Assembly: GCF_002434505.1 (NCBI RefSeq)
Contig: NZ_DJKE01000012.1
Coordinates: 186,001 to 250,000 of the forward strand
Length of the DNA: 64,000 nucleotides
DNA from: Brevundimonas sp. UBA6550
GTDB taxonomy: Bacteria; Pseudomonadota; Alphaproteobacteria; Caulobacterales; Caulobacteraceae
Direction: 5' to 3'
Part shown: one piece after another, positions 18,670-27,419 of the stretch
Numbering within the stretch: the stretch's first letter is position 1
How the letters are laid out: each line of letters begins with the position of its first letter
Position numbers and translations under genes: made by a program
Notes under the pieces: generated by a model
What the model saw: the letters and a program-made list of their open reading frames with translations, nothing else
Database searches by the model: none
What the model was told of the DNA's origin: nothing

Positions 18670-18829
18670 GGTCGAACTCCACAGGAGCGGAAGGCGATGG
18701 GCGTTGCGGGGCTTCGGCCGGGCGACGCGGTTCCGGCCCCGTCCAGGCGAGGCGCGCCGCCGCCCCGGCGGCGAAGGCTGCGGCTGCCAAGCCAGCCGAA
18801 AGGAGCGTCACGAGACGTTTGCGGGTCAT
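18662..18829 (-). CDS. 55-residue small membrane/periplasmic protein upstream of P-type ATPase
   Basis: A short gene on the minus strand starts with ATG at 18827-18829 after GGAGG and ends at a TAA at 18662. The product begins MTRKRLVTLLSAGLAAAAFA, a basic N-terminus with a hydrophobic segment like a signal or single membrane anchor, followed by a Pro-rich tail ending in VEFDHA. Its last codons contain the ATG of the P-type ATPase (overlap of 8 bases), implying translational coupling. It fills the gap between the methyltransferase-family gene and the ATPase. No family is recognised; the small size is the main reason for caution. Confidence 0.6.
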   Translation of the reverse strand: MTRKRLVTLLSAGLAAAAFAAGAAARLAWTGPEPRRPAEAPQRPSPSAPVEFDHA

Positions 18830-18843
18830 CCGAAGCCCTCCGG

Positions 18844-19488
18844 TCAGGGCAGTCGCAGGACGGCGTCGAACCAGCCGATCTGCTGCAGGCGCTCGAGCGA
18901 CTCAAACACCGGCATCGCCAGCAGGAAGACGAGGCCGTCGCGGACGGTGCGAAGGAAGAACGCAGGTCGTACCGAGAGCTCGGGCTCGTCGCGCCAGGCC
19001 CGCAGGTCCGGCCAGAAGCGCGGCGTGCGACGGCGGTAGTCGTCATAGACCTCGCCGAAGGTCTCGCTCAGATAGGCTTCTTCGCGCCCGACGACGGTGC
19101 GGAACACGATCCAGCAGGCCAGGGCGAAGCCCAATCCCACCGTAGCGCTGCCCGTCTGGGCGCCGATCCCGAACGCCCCGATGAAGCTGAACAGGTAGAG
19201 GGGGTTCCGGCACAGGGAGTAGGGTCCCGCCGAAACGATCTCCTGCTTCTTTCGGCCGCCGATGTAGAGGGAGCACCAGGCTCGGCCGATCACGCACAGC
19301 ATGATGGCGACCAGACCGAGATGCTCCACCGGATGTTCGAGAACGGGCGTGGGTTCGACCAGCGCCGTCCAGGTGATGAGAGCGAACAGGCCGACGAGGA
19401 TGAAGAGTTTCCGCCAGCGCTGGACCCGCGTGAGGTCGGGGGGGGAGGCTCCACCGGGGTGGAGATCGTGAGGCAGCAACGGGCTCAC
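18844..19488 (-). CDS. Isoprenylcysteine carboxyl methyltransferase-family membrane protein
   Basis: The 214-residue protein has about four to five hydrophobic helices and the ICMT/PEMT-type signature: GPYSLCRNPLYLFSFIGAFG with the conserved RNPxY, then EEAYLSETFGEVYDDYRRR. Members methylate lipids or proteins using S-adenosylmethionine. Such genes recur inside czc-type metal-resistance operons, but their role there is unknown. The start overlaps the stop of the cation transporter gene by 4 bases (ATGA). Confidence 0.8.
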   Translation of the reverse strand: MSPLLPHDLHPGGASPPDLTRVQRWRKLFILVGLFALITWTALVEPTPVLEHPVEHLGLVAIMLCVIGRAWCSLYIGGRKKQEIVSAGPYSLCRNPLYLFSFIGAFGIGAQTGSATVGLGFALACWIVFRTVVGREEAYLSETFGEVYDDYRRRTPRFWPDLRAWRDEPELSVRPAFFLRTVRDGLVFLLAMPVFESLERLQQIGWFDAVLRLP

Positions 19489-20084
19489 TGGGCCGCTCCT
19501 GTGTCAGAGGCCTTGCGCGCATCGCGCAGGATGTCGATGCCGCCCTTGGCGGCGATGGCGGCGACCAGAACGCCGACGAGAAGGTCCGGCCACGACTGGT
19601 CGAGCCACATGACGAGACCGCCCGCGACAAGGATTCCGCCGTTGGACGCGAAGTCGTTGAGACTGAAGGTCTCGGCGGCCTTCATGTTGACGTCGCCGCT
19701 GTGCTGCCGACGGATCAGCAGCAGGCAGACCAGGTTGATGACGGCGGCCACAACCGCGAGGACCATCATGGTCGGGCCGACAGGCTCAGTCCCGGTGAGG
19801 GTCCGCCTCAGCGCGTCAAGCAGGACGAGAACGGCGAAAATCAGGAGCATGACACCTGAGGCTCGCGCCGCCCCCGTTTTCCAGACCAGGGCGCGTCCGA
19901 CCGCCAGGAAGCTGATCAGATAGACGGCCGCGTCCGAACCGTTGTCGACCGCATTGGCCAGCAGGGCGCTGGAGTCGGCGGCGATGCCGCCGACTCCCAG
20001 GCCCACGAACAACAGGGCGTTCAGGACCAGCACCGTCAGGAGGGTGCGGCGCTGGACCTGCTCCGTTGCGTGGGCCTCGCTCAT
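19485..20084 (-). CDS. Cation diffusion facilitator (CDF) family transporter
   Basis: A 199-residue membrane protein with about six hydrophobic segments. The first pair fits the CDF metal-site region: GIAADSSALLANAVDNGSDAA (D-x3-D spacing of the zinc site), and a second SLNDFASNGG segment supplies the second half-site (N-D). It lacks the C-terminal cytoplasmic domain of full CDF proteins, so it is a short form. CDF proteins exchange metal ions such as Zn or Cd for protons across the inner membrane. The start overlaps the czcA stop (ATGA), and the gene resembles the other CDF of this operon at 26212-26880. Confidence 0.8.
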   Translation of the reverse strand: MSEAHATEQVQRRTLLTVLVLNALLFVGLGVGGIAADSSALLANAVDNGSDAAVYLISFLAVGRALVWKTGAARASGVMLLIFAVLVLLDALRRTLTGTEPVGPTMMVLAVVAAVINLVCLLLIRRQHSGDVNMKAAETFSLNDFASNGGILVAGGLVMWLDQSWPDLLVGVLVAAIAAKGGIDILRDARKASDTGAAQ

Positions 20085-23000
20085 TCCTCGAGCCCTTCAG
20101 CCTTGCGGTGCTTCACGGCCTTGGCCGCGAAGGTCGGCAGGACCAGCAGGGTCAAGGCCGTGGCCGTCAGCAGGCCGCCGATGACGACGGTGGCCAAGGG
20201 CTTCTGCACCTCCGCCCCCGCGCCGTGGGCGAACGCCATCGGAATAAAGCCGACGATGGCGACTAGGGCCGTGGTCAGGACGGCGCGCAGCCGGCTCGTC
20301 GCCCCTTCGATGGCGGCGAGGCGTGGGTCGGCGCCGCCTGTCAGGCGTTCCCGAATGGCCTGCATAAGCACCAGCCCGTTCAGGGTCGCAACACCGGATA
20401 CGGCGATGAAGCCGACCGCCGCCGAAACCGAGAAAGGCATCCCCCTGAGGACGAGCGCCAAGGCGCCGCCGATCAGGGCCAGAGGCACGCAGGCGAACAC
20501 CAGTCCCGCCTCCGCGAAGGATCCCAACGCCATGAACAGCAGGACGCCGATCAGGATGAAGACGATGGGGATGACCAGGCCCAGACGCTGTTCGGCCCGT
20601 TTCAGGTTCTCGAACTGCCCACCCCAGGTCAGAGAGTAGCCGGTGGGGAGATCGACCTCAGACTGCACCTTCGCCTGGGCCTCGGTGACAAAGCCGCCCA
20701 GATCGCGCCCGCGAACGTTGGCCTGAACCACCATGCGCCGGCTGCCGTCATTGCGGCTGATCTGGTTCTGCCCCTCGGCCACCTGAATCCGGGCGACGGA
20801 GGAGAGCGGAACCGTCACGCCCGTAGCGGTCGTGATCGGCAGGGCCGCGAGGGCCGCCGGATCGTTCCGGGCTTCATCCGCGAGACGGACGACGACGCTG
20901 AAGCGGCGATCGCCCTCGAAGATCTGCCCGGCCTCGGCGCCCCCGACCGCGGCCGAAACCGCTTCGGAGACATCGGCAGCCGACAGGCCGTAGTTGGCGG
21001 CCGCGAAGCGATCCACGCTGACGGTCAGGGTTGGGAGCCCTGAAGCCTGCTCCACGCGGACGTCCGCAGATCCGGGCGTCGCGCGCAGAGCGTTGGCGAC
21101 TCGATCCGCCGTAGCCTGCAGCTGGGTGAAGTCGTCGCCGTAGACCATGACCGCGAGGTCGGTTCGGACGCCCGAGATCAGCTCGTTGAAGCGCAGCTCG
21201 ATGGGCTGGCTGAACTCGAAGCTGTTGCCGAGTTGCCCGGCGGCGAGCTCTTCGAACCGCGCGATCAGCTCCTCCTTCGGGAGGTTCGGATCGGGCCACT
21301 CCTTGCGGTCCTTCAGGACGATGACCGCGTCGGAGATGTTCGGCGGCATCGGGTCCACGGCCGCCTCCGCCGTCCCGGTGCGGGCGAAGATGGTCTTCAC
21401 CTCGGGCTGGGCCTTGATGACGCGCTCCAGCGCCATCTGCATCGCCAGGGATTGCTCCAGCGACGCTGAGGGCACGCGCAGCGCCTGCATGGCGATGTCG
21501 CCTTCGTCCAGGGTCGGGATGAACTCACGCCCCAGGCTGCTGAAGGCTATGCCGCCGATAACGAGAGCGCCGAGCGCGGACGCCAGGACGACCCTCGGAC
21601 GATCGACGGCCGCGCGGATGGCGGGTTCGATCCAGCGGCGCGCGTAGCGGAGGATGAAGGTCTCGTGCTCGTGCGCGTGGCCGTGCTCGTCGACCTCCAC
21701 CTTCTTCGGATCCCGCACCAGCAGGGCCGTCATCGCCGGCACGAAGGTGAAGGAGAAGATGAAGGCGCCGACGAGAGCCAGCATCACCGTCGCGCCCATC
21801 GGGATGAAGGTCTTGCCCTCCACGCCCTCGAGCATGAGCAGAGGCGTGAAGACCAGCAGGATGATGAGTTGGCCGAAGGCGGCCGGCTTGACCATCTGAC
21901 GCGCCGCGGCTCCGGCGACCGCCAGACGTTCCCGACGCGTCAGCATCCGCCCGGCCTCGGCCCGCTTCTGGCTGAGCATCAGCAAGGTGTTCTCGACCAC
22001 CACGACCGCGCCGTCGACCAGAAGGCCGAAGTCCAGCGCGCCGAGGCTCATCAGGTTTCCGCTGATGCCGAAGCGGTTCATGCCGATGACCGCGAACAGG
22101 AAGCTGATCGGGATCATCAGGGCGGTGATCGAGGCCGCGCGGATGTTGCCGAGCAGCAGGAACAGAACCACGATCACCAGCAAGGCGCCTTCGATCAGGT
22201 TCTTGGCGACCGTCGAGATGGTCTTGTTGACGAGCGAACTCCGGTTCAGGACCGGTTCGGCGACGACGCTCGGCGGCAAGCTCGCGGAGACTTCCTCGAG
22301 GCGTTCGGCGGCGGCTTGGGCCACCGTCCGGCTGTTGCCGCCGGCCAGCATCAGCGCCGTACCGACGACCGCTTCGTGGCCGTCGCGGCTTGCGCCGCCG
22401 AGACGCGGCGCCTGGCCGATTTCGACGGTGGCGACATCGGCGACCCGCACGACCAGCCCGTTACGGTTGACCACGGGGGCCTGGGCGAGATCCGGGATGG
22501 TCTGCGCCAGGGCGTCGGTTCGGACGGTCAGGGCTTCACCGGACCGCTGAACATAGCCCGCACCGGCCTGGGTGTTGGCCCGCTCCAGAGCGACGATGAG
22601 GTCGTTCAGGCTCAGGCCGTATCCCGCCAGACGCGCGGCGTCAGGCCGAACCGCATACTCCTTCACATAGCCGCCGTTCACATCGACGCCGGCCAGGCCC
22701 TTCGCGGTCCGCATGCGCGGGGCGATGATCCAGTCCTGGACCGTGCGGAGATAGGTCGCGCGGGCCTGTGGTGTGGTCAGCAGTTCGCCTTCGGGCGTCA
22801 GATAGGCGCCGCCCGCCTGCCAGCCGGGCTCTCCCGGTTTGGCGAGATTGGCGCTGTTGAACGGTTTGAAGTCGACCGTCCACATGAGGACTTCGCCGAG
22901 GCCGGTGGTGATCGGCGCGAGCGCCGGCTCCACGCCCTCCGGCAACCGCTCGCGCGCCTGGGCCATCCGTTCGGCCACCTGCTGGCGAGCGAAGTAGATG

Positions 23001-23305
23001 TCCGTGCTGTCGGAGAAGATGACAGTCACCTGGCTAAAGCCGTTTCGGCTGAGCGACCGGGTAGTCTGGATCCCCGGGATGCCCGCCATGGCGGTTTCGA
23101 GGGGATAGGTGACCTGGCGTTCCATCTGCTCGGGCGCGAGCGCCGGGGCGATGGTGTTGATCTGGACCTGCCGGTTGGTGATGTCCGGCACGGCGTCGAT
23201 GGGCAGCTGCGTCAGGTTGTAGAGGCCGAAGGCGGCGACAATCGCCGTCGCCAGAACCACGAACCATCGGAAGCGAACCGAGGCTTCGATAATCGCTTTG
23301 AACAT
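20081..23305 (-). CDS. czcA: Heavy-metal efflux RND pump, CzcA-type
   Basis: The 1074-residue protein is an HME-RND inner-membrane pump driven by protons. It starts with the usual MFKAIIEASVRFRWFVVLAT helix, has two large periplasmic loops, and in the fourth transmembrane segment DFGLLVDGAVVVVEN, matching the DFGxxxDGAxxxxEN motif of Zn/Co/Cd exporters (HME1 class) rather than the copper/silver class. RxxRVRPTLxT-type repeats appear as RRERLAVAGAAARQM and SRLRAVLTTALVAIVGFIPM. With CzcB and CzcC it forms the tripartite pump that moves metal out across both membranes. The ATG lies 10 bases after the czcB stop. Confidence 0.92.
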   Translation of the reverse strand: MFKAIIEASVRFRWFVVLATAIVAAFGLYNLTQLPIDAVPDITNRQVQINTIAPALAPEQMERQVTYPLETAMAGIPGIQTTRSLSRNGFSQVTVIFSDSTDIYFARQQVAERMAQARERLPEGVEPALAPITTGLGEVLMWTVDFKPFNSANLAKPGEPGWQAGGAYLTPEGELLTTPQARATYLRTVQDWIIAPRMRTAKGLAGVDVNGGYVKEYAVRPDAARLAGYGLSLNDLIVALERANTQAGAGYVQRSGEALTVRTDALAQTIPDLAQAPVVNRNGLVVRVADVATVEIGQAPRLGGASRDGHEAVVGTALMLAGGNSRTVAQAAAERLEEVSASLPPSVVAEPVLNRSSLVNKTISTVAKNLIEGALLVIVVLFLLLGNIRAASITALMIPISFLFAVIGMNRFGISGNLMSLGALDFGLLVDGAVVVVENTLLMLSQKRAEAGRMLTRRERLAVAGAAARQMVKPAAFGQLIILLVFTPLLMLEGVEGKTFIPMGATVMLALVGAFIFSFTFVPAMTALLVRDPKKVEVDEHGHAHEHETFILRYARRWIEPAIRAAVDRPRVVLASALGALVIGGIAFSSLGREFIPTLDEGDIAMQALRVPSASLEQSLAMQMALERVIKAQPEVKTIFARTGTAEAAVDPMPPNISDAVIVLKDRKEWPDPNLPKEELIARFEELAAGQLGNSFEFSQPIELRFNELISGVRTDLAVMVYGDDFTQLQATADRVANALRATPGSADVRVEQASGLPTLTVSVDRFAAANYGLSAADVSEAVSAAVGGAEAGQIFEGDRRFSVVVRLADEARNDPAALAALPITTATGVTVPLSSVARIQVAEGQNQISRNDGSRRMVVQANVRGRDLGGFVTEAQAKVQSEVDLPTGYSLTWGGQFENLKRAEQRLGLVIPIVFILIGVLLFMALGSFAEAGLVFACVPLALIGGALALVLRGMPFSVSAAVGFIAVSGVATLNGLVLMQAIRERLTGGADPRLAAIEGATSRLRAVLTTALVAIVGFIPMAFAHGAGAEVQKPLATVVIGGLLTATALTLLVLPTFAAKAVKHRKAEGLEE

Positions 23306-23314
23306 GACGCCCCC

Positions 23315-24517
23315 CTAGTGCCCGTGCTCGGCTTCGCCCTTGGCCATCTCGGCCTTGAGCAGGAAGGCGTTGGCTGAGGCGACGCGTTCGGAGCCGGTCA
23401 GTCCGCGCAGGATCTCTGTGCGGCCCGCGGCCTGACGGCCCGCCAGCACCTGCACGGCCTGGAAGCCGCCCTCCACCTGAACGAAGACCACGGTGTTCCC
23501 GTCGACGGTCTGAACCGCTTCGCTCGGCACGGTCATCCCGCCGGCAGCCTGACCGGTCACGACAGCGCCGGTGACGGCCGACCCGGCCGGCGGCAGGGTC
23601 GCGCCCGAGGGCCGGGCGCGGATCACGGTCGCACCGCTCTCACTGAGCCCGGCGTCGGCCGCGACACCGGTGACGACGGCGTCGAACTCCCCGTTCGGGC
23701 CGGTGACACGCATGGGCGAGCCCGCGCGGACGTTGGCCGCCAGGGCCGGCGGCGCATTGAAGACCATTTCGACCCGGGCCGGGTTGCTGACCTCGGCCAC
23801 CACGCCGCCCTGGGCGACAAAGCCCCCCGGACCGACCTGGACGCTGCTGACCACACCGGAAATCGGGCTGGTCACACTCAGCCGCCCGGAGGCGTTCGGC
23901 GATCCGGCCGCTGCGGAGCGGGCGCGGGCGGCCCGGGTCGCCGCCTCGGCGCTCAGGAACTGGGCGCGGGAAGCCTCGACCTCCTGACGGGCGACGATGC
24001 CTTGATCCGACAGGCTGCGATTGCGCTCATAGGCCTGGCGGGCCGCCTCGGCGGAGGCTCCGGCCGCATCGGCCTCGGCGCGGAAAGTCGCAGCCTCGCC
24101 GCTGACGAGGCTGACGAGCGGCTGGCCGGCCCGGACCGACTGACCCGGCGCGACGAGAACCCGCTCGACGCGACCTCCGACGGCAGCGGCGACCGCGGCG
24201 CGGGAATCGACCATCGGTTCGACGCGACCCGCCAGGCGGGTTTCGCCCCCGCCACCGCCGCCGACGCCGACGATCGTGATGCCCGCCGCCTGGATCTCTG
24301 CAGCGGTCAGTTCGACCCGCCCTTCGGTCTCGGCCTCGGCGGTCTCGCCTTCGGTGTGTCCCCCCTCCTCTTCCGCGTGGCCGGCCTCGCCTTCAGCGGC
24401 GGGCGGCGTGGCGGGTTCGGTGGATCGGGTGGCGAACCAGAGCCCGCCGCCTCCGAGAACGACGAGGGCGGCGACGCCGCCGATCAGCAGTGTCTTGTTG
24501 GATGTGCGTTTGCGCAT
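23315..24517 (-). CDS. czcB: CzcB-type membrane fusion protein
   Basis: The protein of about 400 residues has an N-terminal anchor (LLIGGVAALVVLGGGGLWFA), an acidic, His-containing linker, and the lipoyl/barrel-sandwich and beta-barrel domains of RND adaptor proteins, with a long helical hairpin in the middle (ASAEAARQAYERNRSLSDQG). GQSVRAGQPLVSLVSGEA and VTSPISGVVSSVQVGPGGFV are typical hairpin-flanking halves. It links CzcA to CzcC in the periplasm. AAGGAG precedes the ATG at 24517; a GTG codon directly upstream (24520) is an alternative. Its start overlaps the czcC stop. Confidence 0.9.
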   Translation of the reverse strand: MRKRTSNKTLLIGGVAALVVLGGGGLWFATRSTEPATPPAAEGEAGHAEEEGGHTEGETAEAETEGRVELTAAEIQAAGITIVGVGGGGGGETRLAGRVEPMVDSRAAVAAAVGGRVERVLVAPGQSVRAGQPLVSLVSGEAATFRAEADAAGASAEAARQAYERNRSLSDQGIVARQEVEASRAQFLSAEAATRAARARSAAAGSPNASGRLSVTSPISGVVSSVQVGPGGFVAQGGVVAEVSNPARVEMVFNAPPALAANVRAGSPMRVTGPNGEFDAVVTGVAADAGLSESGATVIRARPSGATLPPAGSAVTGAVVTGQAAGGMTVPSEAVQTVDGNTVVFVQVEGGFQAVQVLAGRQAAGRTEILRGLTGSERVASANAFLLKAEMAKGEAEHGH

Positions 24518-25770
24518 CACTGGGCTCCTTCGAAGGGGGCGCGGCCGTTGAGGCGCGCGAGATCGATCTCGGCGCGGACACGCGCGAGACGCGCGTCCAC
24601 GGCAGCGGACCGGGCGTTGACGAGGGCGGTGCGGGTGACCCGCAATTCGACCTGGGAGATGCGGCCGGACTCGAAGCCGATCCGCGACAGGCGGTAGGCT
24701 TCCTCGGCGGCGGTGACGCCGGCGTCAGCGGCGTTGACGCGGCTGACGGAGGCCGCGAGACGGGCGACCGCAGCGGCGCGATCCGCCTGGGCCTCCTGCC
24801 GCGCACTCATGAGCCGGGCGTCAGCCGCGCGAAACTCGGCCTGGGCCGCCTCGATGTTCCCCCGGTTTCGGTCGAACAGCGGCAACGGCATGCTGACGCC
24901 GAAGGTCAGGGCCGTCGCGTCCTCAGCCTCGAAGCGGCGGATGCCGATGCTGGCGTTGATGTCCGGGCGGGCCTGAACCCGTTGAACATCGATGCGCCGT
25001 TCGGCGGCGGACCGCTGGGCCTCTGCCACACGGACAGTCGGCGCGTCGTCGATAACCGATCCGACCGTCGCTGGCGTCTCATCCAGGAGACTGTCGTCGA
25101 TCCGGGTCACGGCGACCGGGATCATGGCGACCGCAGTCAGACGTGCGTAGGCGGCGTCGCGTTCGGCGACGGCCTCATCCCGCGTAGCGCGGGCGGACGC
25201 GGCTTCGGCCTCGCCCTGGATGCCGCGCAGCAGGGGCTCTCGCCCCTCCTCCACCAGCGTCAGGGCGGCGCGAGCGTCCGCAACCGTGAGGGTCAGGGTT
25301 TCCTCGGCGAGGGTCGCGCGCCTCTGGGCCGCTTCCGCCTCGGCGTAGACGAGGGCGAGACGGCCGGCGGCGTCGACTACGGCGAGATCCCGCTGCAGCC
25401 CGACCGCTCCGGCCTCGGCGCGGGCGGCGGCGATACGCGTTGAACGACGCCCCCACAGTTCGAGATCCTGGCTCAGGGCCAAGGTCATGTCCGCGTTGTT
25501 CAGGCCTGAATAGGGACCTGAGCCGTAGGCGTTCTCGACATCGAAGCCGAGGACTGGGTTGGGCCGCACCCGCGCCTGACGGACACGGGCCTCGGCGGCG
25601 TCATAGTTGGCGCCGGCTTCGAGCGTCGCCGGAGCGTCCCCGAGTTGGGCGAGGAGTTGGGCATAGGTCGGGGCCGGGTCAGCCCATACGGGACTGCCCA
25701 AGGTCGCCGCGATCGCGGCGATGGCGCAGCCGACCGCGTAACGCGGCCGCCTGCGAGATGTGGGAGACAT
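24517..25770 (-). CDS. czcC: CzcC-type outer-membrane efflux protein
   Basis: This 417-residue protein has a signal peptide (YAVGCAIAAIAATLGSPVWA) and the long helical repeats of TolC-family outer-membrane channels (LEAGANYDAAEARVRQARVR, then LALSQDLELWGRR). PNPVLGFDVENAYG is typical of the CzcC subgroup. It forms the outer channel of the CzcCBA pump. The gene is first of the czcCBA trio in the direction of transcription and ends in the czcB start, implying coupled translation. Confidence 0.9.
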   Translation of the reverse strand: MSPTSRRRPRYAVGCAIAAIAATLGSPVWADPAPTYAQLLAQLGDAPATLEAGANYDAAEARVRQARVRPNPVLGFDVENAYGSGPYSGLNNADMTLALSQDLELWGRRSTRIAAARAEAGAVGLQRDLAVVDAAGRLALVYAEAEAAQRRATLAEETLTLTVADARAALTLVEEGREPLLRGIQGEAEAASARATRDEAVAERDAAYARLTAVAMIPVAVTRIDDSLLDETPATVGSVIDDAPTVRVAEAQRSAAERRIDVQRVQARPDINASIGIRRFEAEDATALTFGVSMPLPLFDRNRGNIEAAQAEFRAADARLMSARQEAQADRAAAVARLAASVSRVNAADAGVTAAEEAYRLSRIGFESGRISQVELRVTRTALVNARSAAVDARLARVRAEIDLARLNGRAPFEGAQ

Positions 25771-25826
25771 GATTCATTTCCAGAGTTTCTGAGGACGAAG
25801 AGGCGCGCGAAGGCGCAGGTCTTCGG

Positions 25827-26171
25827 TCAGACTCTGGGGGGGCGCTTCAGGCCATCGGGCGTGATGGAGGCCCGGAAGTCGTCGTGACGGCCGCTCTGCA
25901 GCGGCGGTTCTCCGAACGCGGGAGCGATCGAGTCGACGCCGTTGGTGCGGGCGGTTGTCGTGTGGTGGCAGTGACCGTGCGAGCAGACGCCGTGACCGGC
26001 GCCCTTTCCACTGTGGTCGCCATCGCCCTGATTATGATCGACCGCAGCGTGAGCCGCGGGCGGCTCGGGCAGGCAGGTGGCGGCGTCGACGGCAGGCGCG
26101 AAGAAGAAGGCGGCGAAGACGATGGTCGCCGCCACGATCAGTTTCGCCCATGTCGTCATCGACCAGGTCAT
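25827..26171 (-). CDS. His-rich periplasmic protein at head of czc operon
   Basis: From the ATG at 26171 the product is about 114 residues. It begins with a signal peptide (WAKLIVAATIVFAAFFFAPA ending at VDA-AT) and continues into a His/Cys-rich segment (VDHNQGDGDHSGKGAGHG, CSHGHCHHTTT) suited to binding Zn, Cd or Co in the periplasm. In position and size it resembles CzcI/CzcN-type small proteins of czc operons, but homology is not certain. Another ATG at 26159 is an equally possible start. It lies between the CDF gene and czcC on the same transcript. Confidence 0.7.
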   Translation of the reverse strand: MTWSMTTWAKLIVAATIVFAAFFFAPAVDAATCLPEPPAAHAAVDHNQGDGDHSGKGAGHGVCSHGHCHHTTTARTNGVDSIAPAFGEPPLQSGRHDDFRASITPDGLKRPPRV

Positions 26172-26211
26172 CTCGCGCTCGTTACTTCCGTTCCCGACAT
26201 CAGGCAATGCG

Positions 26212-26880
26212 TTACAAAGTCCGCGCCGCAGACGTTGCTGCGCGGCTCTCCGCTCTTGCCTGTAACAGGATAGAGATCGCGGATTGAAGGAAAACCCCGC
26301 CCAGCAGAAGGCCAGCCAGCAGGTCCGGCCACCGGGAACCGGTCAGCCAGACCAGCCCGCCAGCCGCAGCCACGCCGAGACTGTGGATGAGGTCGTTTCG
26401 GGTGCAGAGCCAGACGGAGCGGACGTTGGCGTCGCCCTCGCGGAAGCGCACGAGCAGCAGGGCCGCAACCAGATTGGCGGCGAAACCGACCAGTCCCAGA
26501 CCGGTGATGACGGCGCCTTCGGGCGGCTGCCCCGTGACCGCTCTCCAGACGGCGTAGCCGAGAATGCTCACGGCCATGACGAGAAGGCTTGCGCTTTTGA
26601 AGACTGCGGCGCCGGACCGCACCCGCACGGATTTTCCAATGGCCCAGAGGCTGATGGCGTAGGTGGCGCTGTCGGCCAAGAAGTCCATCGCATTGGCAGC
26701 GAGCGCCGCCGATCCCTGCATGAGACCGCCCGCGGCGACCGCGAAGAACCCACCCAGATTAAGGGCGATGACGGCCACCAGCACGCGGCGATAGGCGGGC
26801 GAGGCCCCGTCGAACCGGACCTGATGGCCGCAGCAGCCTCGGGACGGGGCGCAGGATTCTGTCGGGGCGGGCGTGGTCAT
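26212..26880 (-). CDS. CDF-family cation transporter, first gene of the metal operon
   Basis: The protein of 222 residues has a Cys-rich start (ESCAPSRGCCGHQVRF), which could take part in metal binding, and about six membrane segments. AALAANAMDFLADSATYAIS holds the D-x3-D half of the CDF metal site; CTRNDLIHSLGVAAAGG gives N-D in the second half. It should export Zn, Cd or Co to the periplasm. The ATG at 26880 is preferred over 26895 because the latter lies inside the regulator's palindrome; transcription from the adjacent promoter would begin close to 26880, so translation may be nearly leaderless. Confidence 0.8.
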   Translation of the reverse strand: MTTPAPTESCAPSRGCCGHQVRFDGASPAYRRVLVAVIALNLGGFFAVAAGGLMQGSAALAANAMDFLADSATYAISLWAIGKSVRVRSGAAVFKSASLLVMAVSILGYAVWRAVTGQPPEGAVITGLGLVGFAANLVAALLLVRFREGDANVRSVWLCTRNDLIHSLGVAAAGGLVWLTGSRWPDLLAGLLLGGVFLQSAISILLQARAESRAATSAARTL

Positions 26881-26886
26881 GCGCCC

Positions 26887-26917
26887 TTCATGCATCCTCT
26901 AGCCACTAGAGGATCAA
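26887..26917 (-). promoter_or_regulatory. MerR-type promoter/operator of the metal-resistance operon
   Basis: A perfect inverted repeat ATCCTCTAG-CCA-CTAGAGGAT lies at 26894-26914 between the divergent CDF and regulator genes. Read toward the operon it sits in a 19-base spacer between a -35-like TTGATC (26912-26917) and a weak -10-like CATGAA (26887-26892). An overlong 19-base spacer filled by a dyad is the classic target of MerR-family activators, which twist the DNA when metal binds. Confidence 0.75.
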
Positions 26918-26933
26918 GCCCTATATTTCGTCC

Positions 26934-27398
26934 ATGGCCAGAGACGCATCTCCTCCCCAGCTCCGGACTATCGGACGCCTCTCAGCCGAGACCGGCGTGA
27001 AGATTCCGACGATCCGGTTCTACGAGAAGATCGGTTTGATGGAGGAGCCGCCTCGCACGGCAAGCGACCGGCGCCTTTACGACGGCGCTGCGACGCGGCG
27101 GCTGGCCTTCATTCGCCATGCGCGGCAGCTGGGGTTCGAGATCGACGACATTCGCGCCCTGCTGGCGCTGTCCGACGAACCCGACCGGCCCTGCACGGAG
27201 GTCAACCGGATCGCCGAGCGCCAGCTTGCGGCGGTTGAGGCTCGCATCGCCGGGCTTCAGGCGCTGCACGCCGAACCCGCCCGGATTCAGGCGGCGAGTT
27301 GCTCAGGTGGGCGGATTTCCGATTGCCGGGTGATCGAGGCGCTTGGAAACCACACGCACTGCGATGGTCACCACACGCGTTATTCGGCGCGCGATTAG
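26934..27398 (+). CDS. MerR-family metal-responsive regulator
   Basis: The 154-residue protein has the MerR winged-helix N-terminus (TIGRLSAETGVKIPTIRFYE KIGL pattern), the DRRLYDGAATRRLAFIRHAR second helix region and a dimerisation coiled coil. Cysteines at CTEV (before the coiled coil) and in the C-terminal part (ASCSGG, SDCRV, HTHCDGHH) suit a Cd/Zn/Pb-type sensor like ZntR, CadR or PbrR rather than an organic ligand sensor. It is divergent from the CDF gene with the palindromic operator in between and so is probably the activator of the whole czc operon. Confidence 0.85.
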   Translation: MARDASPPQLRTIGRLSAETGVKIPTIRFYEKIGLMEEPPRTASDRRLYDGAATRRLAFIRHARQLGFEIDDIRALLALSDEPDRPCTEVNRIAERQLAAVEARIAGLQALHAEPARIQAASCSGGRISDCRVIEALGNHTHCDGHHTRYSARD

Positions 27399-27419
27399 CC
27401 GGGCGCCGGCTGCCGCCCT

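Noticed and set aside
21665..23377. 570-codon plus-strand frame opposite czcA
   Set aside because: Typical high-GC shadow frame; czcA on the other strand has full RND motifs.
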